From contig JAPYMA010003036.1 of assembly GCA_035041965.1 (NCBI GenBank), positions 220,705 through 284,704 of the forward strand: DNA of 64,000 nucleotides. The letters are read 5' to 3'. Source of the stretch: Anisakis pegreffii (lineage: Eukaryota > Nematoda > Chromadorea > Rhabditida > Anisakidae). The notes below the pieces were generated by a model. It did not search any database and was not told the origin of the DNA. It saw nothing but the letters and a program-made list of their open reading frames with translations. Of this stretch, positions 23,570 through 35,240 are shown one piece after another (within the stretch, counting starts at the first letter, position 1; each line of letters begins with the position of its first letter). The translations under genes and the position numbers were made by a program.

Positions 23570-26300
23570 TTTCGTTCAAGGTCGTCGTCACTCACGAATG
23601 GAATCAACCATTCAGGTGGAAGACTATTGGAATAGGCATTAGCAAATGAGAGTTTCGTGTTGAAGCAATATTTTGTTGAATGACTTGAAGCAGTGACAGC
23701 GATTCGAATCTAACATCATAAAAAGTTACTGACTGATAAGAAGGAGAGTGAAGAAGGAATGTCTAAAGTTTAACGTGCAAATGCATCATTAATTCATCGA
23801 AATAAAAACACTCTCTCCTTTCAGTACATGTCTAGGTCGTTATCAATGAACATTGCATCAATCTTTCAAAAAAATTGCTCGCTTAATGCCCTCAGTGGCT
23901 AACATCGAGTCTAAAAGCTTTGTTTTCACTATGAAATATTCAACGTTTATGATTCATCAATAGATGACACGTGGAGTGCACGAGAGCATCGAATTGGGTT
24001 CCTCCCAAGCTAAAAGTGGTGAGAAAGGATTTCTAACAAGAAAAATGCAACAGTGTTGCCCGGTCATTGCTCAGTGATGCACAAGGAAGTTTGCAGCAGC
24101 TCAAGCTTGTGTCCATCGATTTCAGGTTTACTCTTTCATTCAATTATGCTGACGGAAATGAGCCAAGTTGAATTTTCGCCCGTATTTCACCAGTCAACTC
24201 ATGAGCACCCCAACTCCATCCTTGAACATAACGAATGGACAAATTATAATGGAAAATGAAAATCGTTGCTTCGAGTGAGAACAACTGATTTGCGAAAGGC
24301 TAATGTGGAATTCAAAGATGATTTATTAAAGTTGGAATGGCAACCAAGGTAACGATAGAATTTGATCATACTGAACGACTAGAAAATTGGAATGCGAATA
24401 CACTGTGACAGTTCGGTGTAAATTGAGGAATCAGCGAGAACCGGTTCTAGAAAGGGCGAAATTCTATATGTGACGTAAAAGTGCTGTTGTTTTCATTATC
24501 AGTACTGAAAGTTTAGGCATGCTCCGAGTTGAAGCCATTCACATCGTGGTTTGACTGAGAAGCCAGCCGTATATTTTGGGGATGTTCGAGAGGTCATGAT
24601 GGAAGCATTTGTTTGATAAAAATTCACTACATTTCACCGTTCAGCGCAGCAATGTGTTCGTCGAATCTGCTTACCTATTGATCTGCTTACCTATTGCATG
24701 ATCATAATATTATTCACGAACAATTCAGATGATGTCATTCAGATGTTTATTGCATGATGATACTGCAATTTTTCGTGACGTTCTTCATTTGTTGCTTACC
24801 AATCGAAATACTTGCAGATGACAATCCAAGCTCGTCTCAATTCCAAAGCTCTCCCACACATCCAAGTTGATTAAAGGATTACGATTCGAGGTTGAACTTG
24901 ATCACTTGAAGATTGGCATACCATAGTAAATGTCACATCTGGCGATCTTAAACAAGACCCAAAATGCGATTGAACGTTTAAAATTCTGACTGCTGAACCG
25001 CAATTGTTTCAATTTTTTATCGTATTGAGAATGGTTATTAGTGCATCATTATTTGATCTGCAACAATTCAGATTATCCACTGTTGCTGATGGGTGCATTG
25101 AGCCTGCTTCTTGACCTAGTTTCGTTCGGTTCCAGCAACCCTTACAGTATTCCCTGAAGACTGATGAGCAAACAGAACGTGAAAAGCTTTCCTCGTAGTT
25201 CATTTATTGTTGATACCGCTTTGAAAAGGACTGCGACACATGCAAAAATCAGCGGATAAGAATGAGTTTGTCTGTGGTATCACATAGGATTTTCCATTAT
25301 CTTTACAGTTCACTGTCAACTAAACCTATAGCATCAAGGTGTCTGTGACAAGTTTTTACAATGAATGTTGCAATAAGCTGATAGTTTCCAGCAAGCGGTC
25401 CATAGAAATCACCGTTTAGCTGTGAAAACCTTTACGGTTTGACGCCATCGAAGAGTGCTCGCTGAATCAGTTCGAAGCCAATCATTAACCACTCTTTTTT
25501 TCTCCAAAAAAGGAACACTGAATAACACCATCGAAATATCAATGTTTTTTCATTCAACAACGACTGCTGATTCAGCAGTAATAATCATAAACCAGTTCGT
25601 AGAAACGCCTTCTGATTACTACATTTATAAACGATTGTTTCAATCGAACCTCTTCATGCAGCAACTGATATTGGCCATACAAGCAGTAGTTCACGTTTAT
25701 TCGCCTCTCCTGATTAGTATTATTTTCATTCAGATTGCTCAAAATTTAGACCTCTGCAGTGCTCAAAACGGCGAGGTCATTTCCCCAGCGTTTATTTCAC
25801 CACAACTGCTGAATCGAAATTGAACTTTACTTTCAATCGGTTCATCGGATATGTGTCCGCACTCATTTGAAGGCATTGATTTTGTTCTAGGCACGAAAGC
25901 CCTTTTTCAAACTCAAGAAAAGTTGTTTGCATGTGCGCATTATTAATTTGTCATTTATCTGTGTATATTTCCTGGGATTTGACCGATTACTGCTTTTTTA
26001 ATCATGAATCTTGATGCGCGTCAAATGCTTCAGTTTTTGGTTCTAATTGATTTTGATTTTCTCGTGTTAGGTTTGATTACCTAGTTGAGCTTTGCTAGTT
26101 ACATGGATTTGTTAAACGATTTTCACTGTCACAAGTTGAATAATGTTACGGCGTTTGTTGAATCTATTAGATTAGATGTTTTTAACGAAGTAATAGTGAT
26201 GTCGTTAAACATGAGGTTTTTATGGATTAATAGTTCGAATCATAAACATTTTTCATTGCGTTCAGCTCCGATCACAAACTCTGCTCATTGATCATCTGCC
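23570..26300. other. Stretch with no firm gene; one 122-codon ORF
   Basis: The longest frame is plus-strand 25455-25823 (122 residues), with a polar first half and a hydrophobic segment LISIIFIQIAQ near residue 90. No homologue is recognised and it may be an exon or chance. A minus-strand frame at 25009-25203 has several cysteines (FREYCKGCWNRTK). Neither has paired splice sites that I can support. A 14-bp word (CTGCTTACCTATTG) is directly repeated at about 24668-24697. Confidence 0.35.
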
Positions 26301-27146
26301 ATGATGCTCGCATTGATTCCATTGGTTGCCTTACTGCTGCTCGCTTCACCAGCCACTTCGCAGTACTACGGTGGATACAGTCCATACTACGGATACGGCG
26401 GTTACGGTTACGGATACGGTAGCGGTATGGGCGGATATATGGGAGCGTAAGTGATCATTTCATTTAGCTTTCATCATTTTCTATTTTTTCACTCATTTGT
26501 AAGGGATTTGTTTTGACGAATTCAGTTCGAATAGGAGACGTTCCACTTGTATAGTGAAGTTTTACAGTCACCTTTTTACTTCATCTTCTTCTGATAACAA
26601 TGGTGATTGATGCATTTTGAGCAGCATCATGCAGCGTTCGAATGAATTTTCATCATTGAAATGTGCTATACAACTGGAACGTGTTTACTGCTGAGCTCTC
26701 TCTGCGAAACTTTCACACTTTGAGAGCGGTGAAGTTAGCAGTGTAATAACCGAATAAACCTTGCATGTTTCCATTTTTGTCTGTTACCTTCCTTTCGTAT
26801 TCATCAAAATTTATCAACTTAGTGCCATTCCGTTTTCCGAGCAAATCTTACGCAGCAACTTTCAAACTTTGTATGGCTATCATTGTTAATAAAAGCAACT
26901 TAACATTATCATTTTCCTTCCATATACTGTAGTGATTGATGTGGATTCACAGAAAACGTTTTCCATTGTATAGTTAGTGAATGACGCTTAGTGTCGCACA
27001 TTTTTTATGGCTGAACCAAAATGGATTGCAAATCAGTTGAAACAGATGATGTTATTTTTAGGAGATATGGAATGATGCGCGGTGCAAATCTTGGTGCACG
27101 ACTTGGTGCGCTCGTTGGCGCTGCCAGCAGTCTTGGTAGAAAATAA
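26301..27146 (+). CDS. Small secreted Gly/Tyr-rich peptide, 2 exons
   Basis: Exon 1, 26301-26446, encodes a signal peptide (MMLALIPLVALLLLASP, cleavage likely after ATSQ or ATS), then a low-complexity region of YGGY/YGYG repeats with about ten tyrosines. Exon 2, 27062-27146, encodes RYGMMRGANLGARLGAL and ends SSLGRK-stop. The intron is 615 bp with a GTAAGTG donor and a TTTTTAG acceptor, in phase 2. The mature peptide would be about 55 residues. The Gly/Tyr-rich composition is like nematode YGGY/YGGW-type neuropeptide-like or antimicrobial peptides and small structural cuticle-associated peptides; the basic Arg-Gly tail is less typical. There are no dibasic processing sites in the repeats. The start could also be the second ATG (26304). 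A CAG acceptor at about 26263-26265 could accept a spliced leader. Confidence 0.8.
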
Positions 27147-27194
27147 ATCACACCATCAGATCGATGTCAAATCGTTTTCATTTTGAATCAAATC

Positions 27195-27200
27195 AATAAA
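27195..27200 (+). terminator. AATAAA polyadenylation signal
   Basis: AATAAA lies 49 bp downstream of the stop codon of the Gly/Tyr-rich peptide gene, in an appropriate position for its 3' end. Confidence 0.7.
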
Positions 27201-28061
27201 CTCAACGAATTATCAATTTTGCAAGATGTGAAAGGGACACTAGCATAATGTGCATCATCACCAACAACATTCAGCTGTTTTGTGGTGTTTTCTCGAGAAG
27301 CGCCCCACCGGATCTGTACTTGATAATTCGTATTAAATGTTTTGCAAAAATTCAGTTCTCACTGAAGTTTGAACGAGAAATCGCTTTTTTGTGCTGTGAA
27401 TGTTTTCGGTTCATGTCATGACCCGACAGCACTTTTTTGTGTCAGTTTCAGTCAGCACCCTTCTTATTCGCCGAGTTCTTCACAATGTGGTCAGCAAAAA
27501 GCCTGTCAACACAGACACGTTATTAAAGTCGAAATTCAATGACTCATAGGGAATATGCAGTAGAGTTGCGGGGAATTCCATTCGAAATCATGTTTTGAAA
27601 TGAATTGGTGCTGATCTGCACAAATACATCGCTTAGTCATATATTTATTCATAAGTTTATTAACTCTTTCAAAAAAAAAACAACGCTACTCAGTGAGAAA
27701 AAGAATTATCACAAATATATTTGTATCAACCGAAAGCGATCAAACTAAGACAGTGTACACAACAAGGAATCGCCACATATCCCGGAAAGATTGAAATATC
27801 CCGGAAGAGATTGAAATAATAATCGAAAGTTGATTACAGAGACCACATAACGAAATTACCATTCTAGAATGAAGATTGATGAGATATGGAATAAAGTATG
27901 AGATTTGTTATTCACTGAAAGCCAGTGGATTGATTTCATTTGGCAGAAAACGAACAGAGACGTGGAAATACTATTGAATAGTTAAAACAAAGCAAAACAA
28001 AATATCATTCTCGTGATAATGCTGTGCATTCACAGAACAAAAAAGCATCATCATTGCTACA
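27201..28061. other. Intergenic region between convergent genes
   Basis: The 3' ends of the peptide gene (plus) and the SDH flavoprotein gene (minus) face each other across this interval. No coding frame is supported. It contains a 10-A run at about 27672-27681 and a repeated word (TCCCGGAAGA/TCCCGGAAAGA) at about 27780-27805. Confidence 0.45.
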
Positions 28062-31000
28062 CTAATAAGATCTGATTTTGGGTGGTATCGTCTGAACTTC
28101 AGATGGATCCAACGTTGCATCGATGACGGGTCTGTAGTCGAGTGTGATCTGAAGTTTGCAGGAAAAAAAGCATCAAATGCATCAAATAACAAGCATTCTG
28201 CACAGATCTTTTCATCTCAAGTTAACAAAGTCTCCAGTTTATTGCAATCAAGATGGATATCTCAAAAATATGGAATCGAAGAGATCACGCCCGTACCTGC
28301 CCAGTTAGAGGATCCTGCTTGGTGAGTGTGTGCTTACGCCAATGTTGCTCGAACGGACGTCTCTTTTGACCGTTCAGTGGTTTTGAATAATCATATTCAT
28401 CTTCGCGCTTCTGAAAAGCAATTTGTTTCTCAGTTGAATCGTTACAGACAGCAGCGTCAACAACACGGATAACTTCAGGTGGATATAACTGAACATCGGA
28501 AATTAATGAAAATGCTCTGAATATGGACCGGGAAGTCGTCCCGAGCGTGTGCGCCACGTGACTCCTTTCTCGCCTCAGCTGCAACAATAGTCTGCGTTGC
28601 GTTGATCATGAGATTCTGAAGCTCGAGCGTTTCTGTTAAATCCGAATTCCATATCAGCGAACGATCGGTGGTCTTCAATCGTTTCAGCTCTTTGTACAGA
28701 TCGTTCATCTTTTTCACACCTTCCTGAAATTGAATTAACGCGGAACAATAATTCATCTGTTCGACTGGATCAAGTGAACAGCTTTCCATAATGTGGACCC
28801 ATCGCGTTTCACACCTTCATATCAGTTCCAAATGTTTGCTCCAACATCATACACGTATGTGTTCCGGCGCTCTCTACAACAATACAGGCGAATAAGCTGA
28901 ACATCTTACACCCAGGATATCGCCTCGTCTAAAGACACCAGCATGTCTTTGCATTGTTTTTTGCATACGAAGCCTGAGCTCAGCGGTCGGCACATCGCCC
29001 TTTGCATAGCGCATCGCGTCCAGATTCGCTATGGACGCCTCACCTGCACCATCTGGCAGTGTTGGCATCCGCTCGTCAGGTTTCAACTCATCTCTTATGC
29101 TGAAAACATCATTTCGTGAACAACTGATATCACCACTTTGAGATGTTCTATCGAATTCACATCAGAATCATAGTCCGACTGTTGAACCGTCGTCATCTAT
29201 TTATCCACCCAATTCTTAGAACACGTTTGTGAAGAAGACAAACTTAATGGAGCAAGCACGTCCGAAGACAGCTGCATCGAGAATTGAATTTGCACCCAGA
29301 CGATTCGCACCGTGCACGGAGTGACAGGCACACTCACCACAAGCGTATAAACCAGGAATTATCTGAAAAGTTTCTCTTCGCTTTTCTTTAATCAGCATGG
29401 GATTTTTCTTTCGGTGTATTCGAAGCCGACTGCAAGCCTGAATGGCTGTATGGCTTCCATTTACCATAAAAGTTAGAAAACGCAGTTTATCCATCAAATG
29501 CGTATAGTGCTTGGCAAATATCAAAATTGTTCCAATCACGTTCAATGATAAACTGACATATTATCCAGGATTGATGACCAGTATGTGCTCCAGATTCATA
29601 TGAAATGCTACAGAACGTTCCCACACTCGAACACATCAACTTACCTTATCGCCACCTTCCTTCGTGTACGTTATCACTTGCGCCTTATAGTTGGTCGGAA
29701 TACCACCCATATTGTAGTGAACTGTTGGTATAACCGGGATTGGTTCCTTCGTTACATCAACTCCAGCGAATATCTTCGCTGTTTCCGAGATTCCTGAAAA
29801 AGAACATGTAAGAAACAATAGTTTATATACGGAATAAGATTTGCATGATGTTCAAGTGGTGATAACTGACGGATCATGACTACTTGATCAAATGGTTCAA
29901 AAGTGATCAACAATCAAATCATAGTGCCTGGAAGACGCTGATGAATTTGTTGTGCAGGCAGATGGTGCAGCTGCAAAAAGATATGATCCTTCTCAGGGCC
30001 GACGCCACGACCCTCCATGATTTCGATAGTTTCAGCTCGAGAAACAACATCACGTGATGCTAGATCTTTGGCATTCGGTGCGTACTTTTCCATGAATCGC
30101 TCACCCTTACTGTTCACCAAATAACCACCCTCACCTGTTGAATACTAGTTTCATTAGGAGAGAAAAAATGTGATTCTCTTGAGTAATTCTCGGTGAAGTG
30201 ATTGTTCGTGAGGAAATTTTTCATCATGCGTTCTCGCTCAAATTAACGAACTAAATCAGGTTTTCAGTTCGTTTCACTCTCCTCAAAACAACTATCCTTT
30301 CACTGAATTCGACTGATTCATTCGAATGAGATTCTCAGTTTACTGCTGTAACATCTCAAACTGCTCATATTACTCCGTTGTTTCAGCAGTCCTGGCTGAT
30401 GAAGTTTCTCTCAACTTCAAACTTCCTATGGATGATTGATTCAAAGAGGCCGCTTCTCCGAAGAAATTCTAGGCGGAATGCTGAGGAGGGCGGGATGCAA
30501 GGGGAATTCTAGGCGGAATGCATTCACAAGTTGCACCAGTCGATGTGGACTACAGCAAACTTGCTCATACCTCTGGATCCTTCAGTGATCAAACATCCCA
30601 CTCCGTAGATTCCAGTTGGATGAAACTGAATGAATTCCATATCCTCCAATGCGACTCCGGCTCGAGTGGCTATTGCCGTGCCATCGCCTGTATTCATATG
30701 TGCCGTTGTACAACTGAAGTACGCACGTCCATAGCCACCGGTCGCGATAATCGTTCGTTTTGAGCTGAATGAACACGAATCAACAATGAAACTCACTCGA
30801 TGCACTGCTTCACAAACTACTTTCAGCTATCCTTTCAGGTATTCAGGAAAATATGAACGTATGCAACGCACCAAAATGACGCATTTCAACAAATTCTCTA
30901 ATGTCGATCTTATGATGCGAAATCTTTATCTTGGCAGCAAATATCAGCGAACAATGTGAATAGTGAATAAGTGAAAGAACCAGAAGCGATGAATTGTTCC

Positions 31001-32397
31001 ATCTTCGAGACACATTGCGATCACACCGATACATCGGCCTTTGTCCATCAAAAGATCGAGCGCAAAATACTCAATAAAGAAATTGCAGTTACATCGCAGT
31101 GAATTGCCGTACAAAGTGTGCAACATTGAATGACCAGTACGGTCCGCGACAGCACACGTTCTGAAATTTTTGCCACTGTTCAAATTTTTTCGATAGAATT
31201 TGATATCATTTGCTTCGGTATCAGACTAAGTTTGGAAGCTCACACTGGTGTCTCTCCGCTTTGCTGCACCAAAATCATTTGCACTGAAATACTCGATAAA
31301 AATTCGACAACCTATGCAGTGTTATGTGTCATGTATGTATTGTTCGAAATGAAAACTCCGGAATGCAGTGCTGCGGTACACGTTCGCTATGGATAAGTAA
31401 GCAATCATAACTGACTAACCGCTTCGCAACACCACCTCGTCCATAATCGTTACTTTGTCCTCCAAAAGGCCGCTGATAAATTTTCCCATCGGCCGTTCTC
31501 GAAAATGGCATTCCGAAATTTTCCAGTTCGATCACAACTTCACAAGCGTTACGTGTCAGATAATGTTGCGCATTTTGATCGCCTAACCAGTCACTGCCTC
31601 AAAAATTCATTCTTAACGATAGACGAGAATATGAATACATATGGAGATATTAAGGAAGTCACTGCCTTGATAAGGATTATTACCTTAATGAGAAATAATC
31701 ACTGATAATATGGAATGACTAGGTGATTAGTACTGTTGAAAACTGAATGATATATTGAATGATGCAACAGAGAAACTAGTGATTCCCATTGAATGAAGGT
31801 GTCTTAAATCTGGATCGGCAATTTTGTGTGGCCAATACCTTTGACGGTATCATAGAAATGCCATTTCCAATCATCCGGATTCATACTCCCGAGCGCGGCG
31901 TTGATGCCGCCTTGTGCGGCTGTCGTATGCGATCTTGTCGGGAACATTTTGGTGACGACCGCAGTCTTGTAACCAGCCTCACCAAGACCCATCGCTGCAC
32001 GCAATCCGGCACCACCTGAACGATTGATATGCTCTCAATGTTTCGCTTTCGCTTCAGAACAATCTATGATTTATGCTGCCTGCCATTCAACGCCTCATTG
32101 AAGTCACCATTATCTCACTTTCATACGAATCTCCTAATCATCTGCCGTAATAATTACGCAATCACTACTAATGCGATCCTCATTCAAGGCTCATCTAATG
32201 ATTGCGATAAATCCGATGATCGATGATTGAGGTAATGCAAGACCTGCACCAACGATAACCACATCATAGGCATGGTCGATCACTTTGTATTGTGCCGTTT
32301 GCGAAGTTCTACTCACCGCAAAGCGATTACCACTACAGACGGACAGTGCACGTCTTGAGCCAGCTCGGCATGCCAATCGACGAATTGCACTCAGCAT
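28062..32397 (-). CDS. sdha: Succinate dehydrogenase flavoprotein subunit, mitochondrial, 12 exons
   Basis: Exons 32397-32244, 32015-31839, 31597-31420, 31160-30981, 30764-30571, 30134-29928, 29793-29645, 29362-29244, 29099-28910, 28723-28529, 28410-28297 and 28148-28062 sum to 1944 nt, encoding 647 residues, the normal length for the family. It oxidises succinate to fumarate in complex II on the matrix side of the inner membrane and carries covalent FAD. Visible features: Arg-rich mitochondrial presequence (residues 1-40), dinucleotide-binding motif GAGGAG at about 50-55, the RSHT stretch with the FAD-linked His at about 81, ATGGYGR, HPTGIYG, the catalytic-Arg motif ASRDVVSR near 322, [29 protein letters not shown] and the terminal IPPKIRSY. 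All intron phases agree. Intron 6 has a GC rather than GT donor. Known nematodes can have two isoforms of this subunit; only one is in the window. Confidence 0.96.
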
Positions 32398-32404
32398 TAT
32401 TACT
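32398..32404 (-). promoter_or_regulatory. Likely spliced-leader acceptor of the SDH flavoprotein gene
   Basis: On the minus strand the sequence reads GAATTTCAG, then TAATA, then the start ATG. An acceptor only five bases before the start codon, with no upstream coding exon, is typical of trans-spliced nematode messages. It also favours the ATG at 32397 over the in-frame ATG at 32427, which lies upstream of the acceptor. Confidence 0.6.
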
Positions 32405-32689
32405 GAAATTCCCTTCTCTTTGAGCACATCCTCAAAATGCCTCTTAAAAATCGTTTAGATAACGTGCACTTTCACCGTACTTCTAGTGCAGCGGAGTTTC
32501 TCTACATAAAAGATCAATGCACTAAACCATATGAGGTGAAATTCTCATATGGGGTGAAATTGTCCATTTTGGGTAATTTGGAGGTGTGAAAGGGTAATGG
32601 AGGAGGTCGGTGAACTAGTATTTCATGCACTTGTTATGTTCTAATTGAACGCCATTGTGAAGGTGTTTTTTTAACTCAGGTAAACTTCT

Positions 32690-33245
32690 CACTCTCCTAT
32701 TTTCTGACTATCATCAGCTGGTTCGGGTCTAACAGGGTTTTCATTCGTTTTTACAGGGTTTTCATTCTTTTCCTTGCTGTTGTAATCGCTCTCATGACTT
32801 TTATCACCAAAAGTGTTCTCTTCTGCTAATTTCTCAATCATTTCACTCAACAATCAAAGTCAAATTCTCATTCTATCAAATACACTCTATAATTGATCAT
32901 TTGACTTTCCACCATTATTGTGCGATAATTTTCGATTGTTGTATTGTTGACTTCGGCAGTCAACACTCGTCAACGTAACCAGTAAACAGTGTATGCTACA
33001 GAATGAGAAATCGATTCGAACTGTGAAGTGAAATGAGACGAAGTGAATGAGAAAAACTCATCAATAGAACGATATTCGCATGTAATAGCTATGAGAGTGA
33101 ATACAACACGTCTGAAAAGAATGAGAATTCGTCTCAATCACTTTGAAGTGAGCGTGTCACAGACAATAGGTTTTCATGCAATCATAATCAATCGCAATAA
33201 TGAGCAACACAATGGTCTATGACAGTGATTCTCATTGGAAGTGAA
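32690..33245 (+). repeat. Fold-back interspersed repeat, copy 2
   Basis: About 550 bp. The left arm contains two tandem words ACAGGGTTTTCATTC, then CGCTCTCATGAC, AAGTGTTCTCTTC and TTCTCATTCTATC. The centre holds the palindromic GTTGACTTCGGCAGTCAAC. The right arm is a diverged inverted copy of the left: GTGTATGCTACAGAATGAGAA matches the complement GTGTATTTGATAGAATGAGAA, and GAAAAGAATGAGAA matches GAAAAGAATGAAAA. Copies 2 and 3 are nearly identical, copy 1 is moderately diverged. The structure suggests a non-autonomous fold-back/MITE-like DNA element; no transposase is present. Confidence 0.85.
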
Positions 33246-34324
33246 ATTACTACGCTAAACCATGACAAGGTAAGGACCAAGCACCGCAGATATTCTGTGA
33301 TAAATTTACGAAAGCAATCAGATTTTTGATTATATATCGACGAAAGCAAGCATCTGTGAGATGAACCGACCCAACACTCTTCACCACTGAAACTCTATTG
33401 GCAACTCTCATATCAGTTGATGAGTTTTAGTGAGGAAACCAATATCTACGATAATCTGATAATCTCATCAACCTCCCCAAAGCTTCTTCAGCATGTCCAA
33501 CCAATAAAAGTATAGCAACTCATTCAAAACGCACTTCTCAATATCAACAATTCCAAAAACTGGACGACACGTTATGGAACAAAGAAAATCGAAGATGCAA
33601 ACAATGCCGACCCGTCCAGGGCCCACCTCATCAACAAAAATGACAATGATTGAATGCACTTCCTGATCACTGACTGATAAGAATATTCCAAATTAAGCAT
33701 GCAAATTTCTGATAAAATGACACGCAAATTCTTTGAAAATTTATGCAAATTTCGATACCATATTGTAACAGTCATATTGCAATAGTGCAATGAATCCGTG
33801 GTGAGTGAATCAGCAATAGAACACAATGATTTCAACGCTCTCATATGCAAAATTCACTCAATGGGACGTATTGGTCATGGATTTTAGTGTGAAAGTCCAA
33901 CGAAAAGTGGACCTATGAAGCTAGGTGATGACTATGTGGACTATAGACTTCTTGCGCGAGTGTAGAATTCATAGCAGCTGAACGCTTCAAGCGATATTCG
34001 TTACGCAGCATCGCAGCACTGAGAAATCGATATTGGCATAAAAAATTATCCTCAGCGCACATGCCCTGCCCTTCTCAATGGAAAATGACTGGCTGTTCGA
34101 AAGCATCAAAAATTGTGCAAATTCAGCACAACGCAGTTGGGAGGGGAGAGTAAAATCTGAGAGTGCTGCGATCTATTTGCAGTCTGAATATCATCATATC
34201 CTATATTCAGTGTGAACAAGCATGAAAGAAAAATGTTTGAGCAGATATTCTATGACTGAACGTTATGTTCGCATAGCAACGACGTTCCAATCGAAAACGG
34301 CAAACGCAAAAAGCGTCACTATAA
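33246..34324. other. Stretch between two fold-back repeats, no supported gene
   Basis: Minus frames at 33468-33659 and 33572-33850 overlap in different frames and have no recognised motifs. Nothing else is supported. Confidence 0.4.
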
Positions 34325-34531
34325 ATGGCTAATCGAGTGAGTGCTTTTTTGGTACTCGTTTTGCTCTCTCAAACATCAGCCAACACTGACTGTCACGAAG
34401 TGAATTGCAACTGCTTGCTAATTCTTTCTTTGTGGTACTACTCGATCGTAGCTTCGTGTAGTTTCATTGCGCTCTCGTCGACACTCAGTTCACAGCCTAA
34501 CAATAAGCAGGCATCCATGCAATCTCACTAA
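34325..34531 (+). CDS. Putative small secreted or membrane peptide
   Basis: ATG at 34325 is followed by a clear signal peptide (VSAFLVLVLLSQTSA), a likely cleavage before NTDCHEVNCNC, then a second hydrophobic segment (LLILSLWYYSIVASCSFIAL) and a Ser/Gln-rich tail ending at TAA. A TATAAAT stretch overlaps the start codon region. If unspliced it encodes 68 residues; the GTGAGT six codons in could also be a splice donor, in which case the rest would differ. No family is recognised. It sits between two copies of the fold-back element. Confidence 0.38.
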   Translation: MANRVSAFLVLVLLSQTSANTDCHEVNCNCLLILSLWYYSIVASCSFIALSSTLSSQPNNKQASMQSH

Positions 34532-34724
34532 AAGTTTTTGAAGTTTTTTCATGAATATCCAAACAAGTTGTGTTGATGAAGGGAGCAGTAGAAATCATGC
34601 TGTTCCAGTACGTGTCTCGTTTCGATGCAATCAATTACGAACTCGTTACCTCATCCAGCCCATCTTGAGAGTCTCGTCAGAGAAGACTGAATGAAGCACG
34701 AATCGCTGATGTTCTTGTCATTAC

Positions 34725-35240
34725 TTTTCAACAGTTTCTCCTGAGTATTATTAGCTCGTCCAGGCCTAACAGGGTTTTCATTCGTTTTTACAGGGTTTTC
34801 ATTCTTTTCCTTGCTGTTGTAATCGCTCTCATGACTTTTATCACCAAAAGTGTTCTCTTCTGCTAATTTCTCATTCATTTCACTCAACAATCAAAGTCAA
34901 ATTCTCATTCTATCAAATACACTCTGTAATTGAGCATTTGACTCTCGACCATTGTTGTGCAATAATACTCGACTGCTGTATTGTTGACTTCGGCAGTCAA
35001 CACTCGTCAACGTAACCAGTAAACAGTGTATGCTACAGAATGAGAAATCAATTCGAGCTGTGAAGTGAAATGAGACGAAGTGAATGAGAAAAACTCATCA
35101 ATAGAACGATATTCGCATGTAATAGCTATGAGAGCGAATAGATCACGTCTGAAAAGAATGAGAATTCGTCTCAATCACTTTGAAGTGAGCGTATCACAGA
35201 CAATAGGTTTTCATGCAATCATAATCAATTGCAATTACAT
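34725..35240 (+). repeat. Fold-back interspersed repeat, copy 3
   Basis: Nearly identical to copy 2 in the shared core (about 34765-35240) and about 2.03 kb from it in the same orientation. Reading outward from the centre, the minus strand has an acidic Lys/Asn/Glu-rich open frame (starts MNEKLAEEN, contains NENPVKTNENPV) and the plus strand has a basic one (RLKRMRI...NHFEVSV). Copy 3 diverges from copy 2 on the right after the ATCATAATCAATTGCAAT block. Confidence 0.85.

Noticed and set aside
30518..31034. Plus-strand and alternative minus-strand ORFs inside the SDH gene
   Set aside because: They overlap exons with family-conserved residues in another frame, so they are shadows.
33468..33850. 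Minus-strand frames with hydrophobic and Cys residues as a possible enzyme fragment
   Set aside because: No recognisable catalytic motif, overlapping frames and no paired splice sites.
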